Shown here in pieces: positions 13,896-15,779 of a stretch of 15,779 nt of DNA. Every line of letters begins with the position of its first letter. Positions within the stretch are counted from its first letter, which is position 1. Source of the DNA: JBJTIF01 sp046094825. GTDB taxonomy: Bacteria > Actinomycetota > UBA4738 > HRBIN12. The position numbers were made by a program, and so were the translations under genes. The notes below the pieces were generated by a model. The model searched no databases. It worked only from the letters and a program-made list of their open reading frames with translations, and was not told where the DNA came from. Where the stretch lies: positions 1 through 15,779 of the forward strand of contig JBJTIF010000016.1 in the NCBI GenBank assembly GCA_046094825.1. The letters are read 5' to 3'.

Positions 13896-15338
13896 GTGGA
13901 CCGGCGCGATCGGCTCATCGAGGCGGGGCTCGACCTCGCCCGCGAACGCTCGACCGAGGCGGTCCTCCGGCGGATCGTCGAGCTCGGCGTCGACCTCACG
14001 GGCGCGACCTACGGCGCGCTCGGCGTGCTCGAACCCGGCGCGAAGTTCCTCTCGCGGTTCCTCACCGTCGGGATCGAGCCGGAGGGCGTCGCCGCGATCG
14101 GCGACCTCCCCGTCGGCCACGGGCTCCTCGGGGTCCTCATCGAGCGGCCCGAGCCGCTCCGCGTCCCCGACATCGCCGCCCACGAGCGCTCGGTCGGCTT
14201 CCCCCCGAACCACCCGCCGATGACGACGATGCTCGGCGCGCCGATCGTGGCGCACGGCGTCGTGCTCGGCGACCTCTACCTCACCGACAAGCGGGGCGGC
14301 ACGCCGTTCACCGACGAGGACGAGTCGGCCGTCGTGATCCTCGCGGCCCAGGCCGCGGTCGCGATCGAGAACGCGCGGCTCAACGAGTCCGCGCGCGGGA
14401 GGGCCCGGCTCCTCGAGGCGTTCCGCGCCATCGCGATCGACATCCTCGACGGCGCCGACCCGGACGCGACGCTCGAGCAGATCGCGGCCCACGCCGCCGA
14501 GCTCGTCGGCGCGACGCACGCCATCGTCACCGCCGACGGCGCGGAGGCCGCGACGGCCGAGAGACCGAGCATCGCCGCGTCGCTGCGGAGCGGCGATGCG
14601 GCGTTCGGCGCGCTCGTCGCGACCCGAGCGACCGGCGCCGCGCCGTTCGACGACGAGGACGCCGAGGTGCTCGCGTCGTTCGCCGACCAGGCCGCCATCG
14701 CCCTCGCGCACGCGCAGGCGCTCGCCGAGGCACGGCGCGCGCTCGTCCTCGAGGACCGCGAGCGGATCGCGAAGGAGCTCCACGACGGCGTGATCCAGTC
14801 GCTGTTCGCCGTCGGGATGGGCCTCCAGGGGAGCGCGCTCCTCACCGCCGAACCCGAGCTCGCGGCGCGCATCGAGGGCGCGGTCGGCGAGATCGACCGC
14901 GCGATCCGCGACCTCCGCAACTACATCTTCGGGCTGCGGCCCGGCGCGCTCGCGGACCGACAGTTCGACGAGGCGCTCCGCGCGCTCGCGACGGAGTTCG
15001 AGGAGCGCTCCGGCGTCGTCACCGCGGTCGAGGTGGACGCGCAGGTGGCCGCCGAGCTCGCCTCGGTCGCGACCGACGTCCTCCAGATCGCCCGCGAGGG
15101 GCTCTCGAACGTCGGCAAGCACGCGCGGGCCGCGACGTGCCGGCTCGCGCTCCGACGCGAGGAGGACGCCGTCGTCCTCGAGATCGACGATGACGGCGAG
15201 GGGTTCGACCCCGCGCGCCGCGGCACGGGTATGGGGTTGCCGAACCTGCGCGACCGCGCCCGGGCGCTCGGCGGCGAGCTCTCGCTCGACGCGGCGCCCG
15301 GGCGCGGCACGCTCCTGCGGGTCACCCTCCCCCGCTAG
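13896..15338 (+). CDS. GAF-domain sensor histidine kinase, DevS/DosT-like
   Basis: 480-residue soluble kinase, no membrane helix. Order: GAF domain 1 (about 21-165), a reduced GAF-like domain 2 (about 185-275), HisKA_3 dimerisation domain with phospho-acceptor His296 in ERIAKELHDGVIQSLFAVG (288-306), and a HATPase domain with N box EGLSNVGKHA (401-410), G1 DDDGEGFD (431-438) and G2 GTGMGLPNLRDRA. GAF 1 has GFPPNHPPM (101-109) and GDLYLTDK (125-132), as in mycobacterial DevS/DosT; by my recollection of that family H106 matches the haem-ligand His and Y128, 22 residues on, matches the distal Tyr, with the same spacing. Haem binding is therefore possible but unproven, since many GAF kinases keep this block. 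No response regulator is adjacent. It converges on the multicopper oxidase gene with an 18-bp gap. Confidence 0.93.
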   Translation: MDRRDRLIEAGLDLARERSTEAVLRRIVELGVDLTGATYGALGVLEPGAKFLSRFLTVGIEPEGVAAIGDLPVGHGLLGVLIERPEPLRVPDIAAHERSVGFPPNHPPMTTMLGAPIVAHGVVLGDLYLTDKRGGTPFTDEDESAVVILAAQAAVAIENARLNESARGRARLLEAFRAIAIDILDGADPDATLEQIAAHAAELVGATHAIVTADGAEAATAERPSIAASLRSGDAAFGALVATRATGAAPFDDEDAEVLASFADQAAIALAHAQALAEARRALVLEDRERIAKELHDGVIQSLFAVGMGLQGSALLTAEPELAARIEGAVGEIDRAIRDLRNYIFGLRPGALADRQFDEALRALATEFEERSGVVTAVEVDAQVAAELASVATDVLQIAREGLSNVGKHARAATCRLALRREEDAVVLEIDDDGEGFDPARRGTGMGLPNLRDRARALGGELSLDAAPGRGTLLRVTLPR

Positions 15339-15356
15339 GAACCCCCGTCCGCCGTC

Positions 15357-15779
15357 CTACTGGACGACGAGCGCCGTCACCATCCCGTACATGCCCTGCG
15401 GCCCCTCGACGTGGGGAAGGATGTGGCAGTGGAACGCCCACACGCCGGGTTGGTCCGCGTGGACGAGCACGTCGAACCGCTGCCCCGGCGCGACGACGAG
15501 CGTGTCCGCCATGTACGGCTCCTGGACCGCGAAGCCGTCCTCACCCACGACCGCGAAGTGGAACCCGTGGAGGTGCATCGGGTGGAGCATGCTCCCGTCG
15601 TTCGCGATGTGGATGAGCACCCACTCCCCCGTCGCCGCGACGATCGGGGTCGTCGCCGGGAACTCCTTGCCGTTCAACGTGTAGCCGAGCGGGCCGTCGC
15701 CGAGGAAGAGCGTGTACTCCGTGCCGATCCTCGGCGAGGCACCGAACGTGAGCTTCCCGTTCGCGTCCCAGGTCACCGA
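15357..15779 (-). CDS. Multicopper oxidase, C-terminal part (5' end beyond window)
   Basis: The last 141 codons or so of a multicopper oxidase, the copper enzymes that couple one-electron oxidation of a substrate to reduction of O2 to water, usually outside the membrane. Seen: a cupredoxin fold with HPMHLHGFHF, supplying type 1 and type 2/3 copper ligands, and the C-terminal FHCHILPHVEGPQGMYG with the type 1 Cys, the two flanking type 3 His, a further type 1 His and an axial Met. Six residues separate that last His from the Met, two more than in classical laccases. The reading frame runs through the right edge with no start, so signal peptide and first domains are not visible. Substrate (copper, iron, manganese or organic) cannot be told. 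Stop TAG at 15357-15359. Confidence 0.9.
   Translation of the reverse strand, partial: SVTWDANGKLTFGASPRIGTEYTLFLGDGPLGYTLNGKEFPATTPIVAATGEWVLIHIANDGSMLHPMHLHGFHFAVVGEDGFAVQEPYMADTLVVAPGQRFDVLVHADQPGVWAFHCHILPHVEGPQGMYGMVTALVVQ

Noticed and set aside
15353..15366. Inverted repeat CGTCC TACT GGACG at the convergent ends of the kinase and multicopper oxidase genes
   Set aside because: It is well placed for a bidirectional terminator but has only a 5-bp stem, overlaps the oxidase stop codon, and lacks a T tract; not strong enough to annotate.

Overview
The window is very GC-rich (about 70-75% by sampling a few lines), with GTG starts, tightly overlapping genes, and several probable transcript starts where a TAnnCT -10-like box lies only 6-8 nt before the start codon, suggesting leaderless mRNAs. 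Together with a LytR-CpsA-Psr (LCP) protein and a DevS/DosT-like sensor kinase, this points to a high-GC monoderm, most likely Actinomycetota (a high-GC Chloroflexota is possible). No rRNA, tRNA, IS, CRISPR or phage gene was seen. Nearly all of the window is coding and no gene-free stretch reaches 300 bases.

Layout. From 13816 leftward on the minus strand runs a cell-envelope glycan region in two apparent transcription units. Unit 1: LCP ligase (frame broken near 12803), rmlA, a GT4 glycosyltransferase, rmlB, rmlD, then a lipoprotein of the phospholipase C/acid phosphatase family that may have its own promoter. Unit 2 starts at 7097: a small coiled-coil protein, two GT4-fold glycosyltransferases, an ABC-2 permease, an ABC ATPase with a Wzt-like C-terminal domain, a small EamA/SMR-type membrane protein, a GT2 glycosyltransferase, and a mannose-1-phosphate guanylyltransferase-like enzyme cut by the left edge. 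Most junctions are GTGA or ATGA overlaps or gaps of 0-2 nt. On the right, a soluble GAF-GAF-histidine kinase is transcribed divergently from the LCP gene and converges on the C-terminal part of a multicopper oxidase that runs off the right edge.

How the genes fit together (inference). RmlA, RmlB and RmlD would supply most of the dTDP-L-rhamnose pathway (rmlC is not here) and the left-end enzyme GDP-mannose or a similar sugar nucleotide. Four glycosyltransferases would build a lipid-linked glycan; the ABC pair would export it, with the Wzt-like domain selecting a finished chain; the EamA/SMR protein may flip a lipid-linked monosaccharide; the LCP protein would attach the polymer to the wall. 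The kinase keeps the histidine and tyrosine that in DevS/DosS contact the haem, so oxygen or redox sensing next to envelope synthesis is a testable idea.

Cautions: the leftmost ~45 bases are almost pure C (poly-G on the gene strand), probably a sequencing artefact at a contig end, and the LCP gene has a frame break that could be biological or an assembly error.
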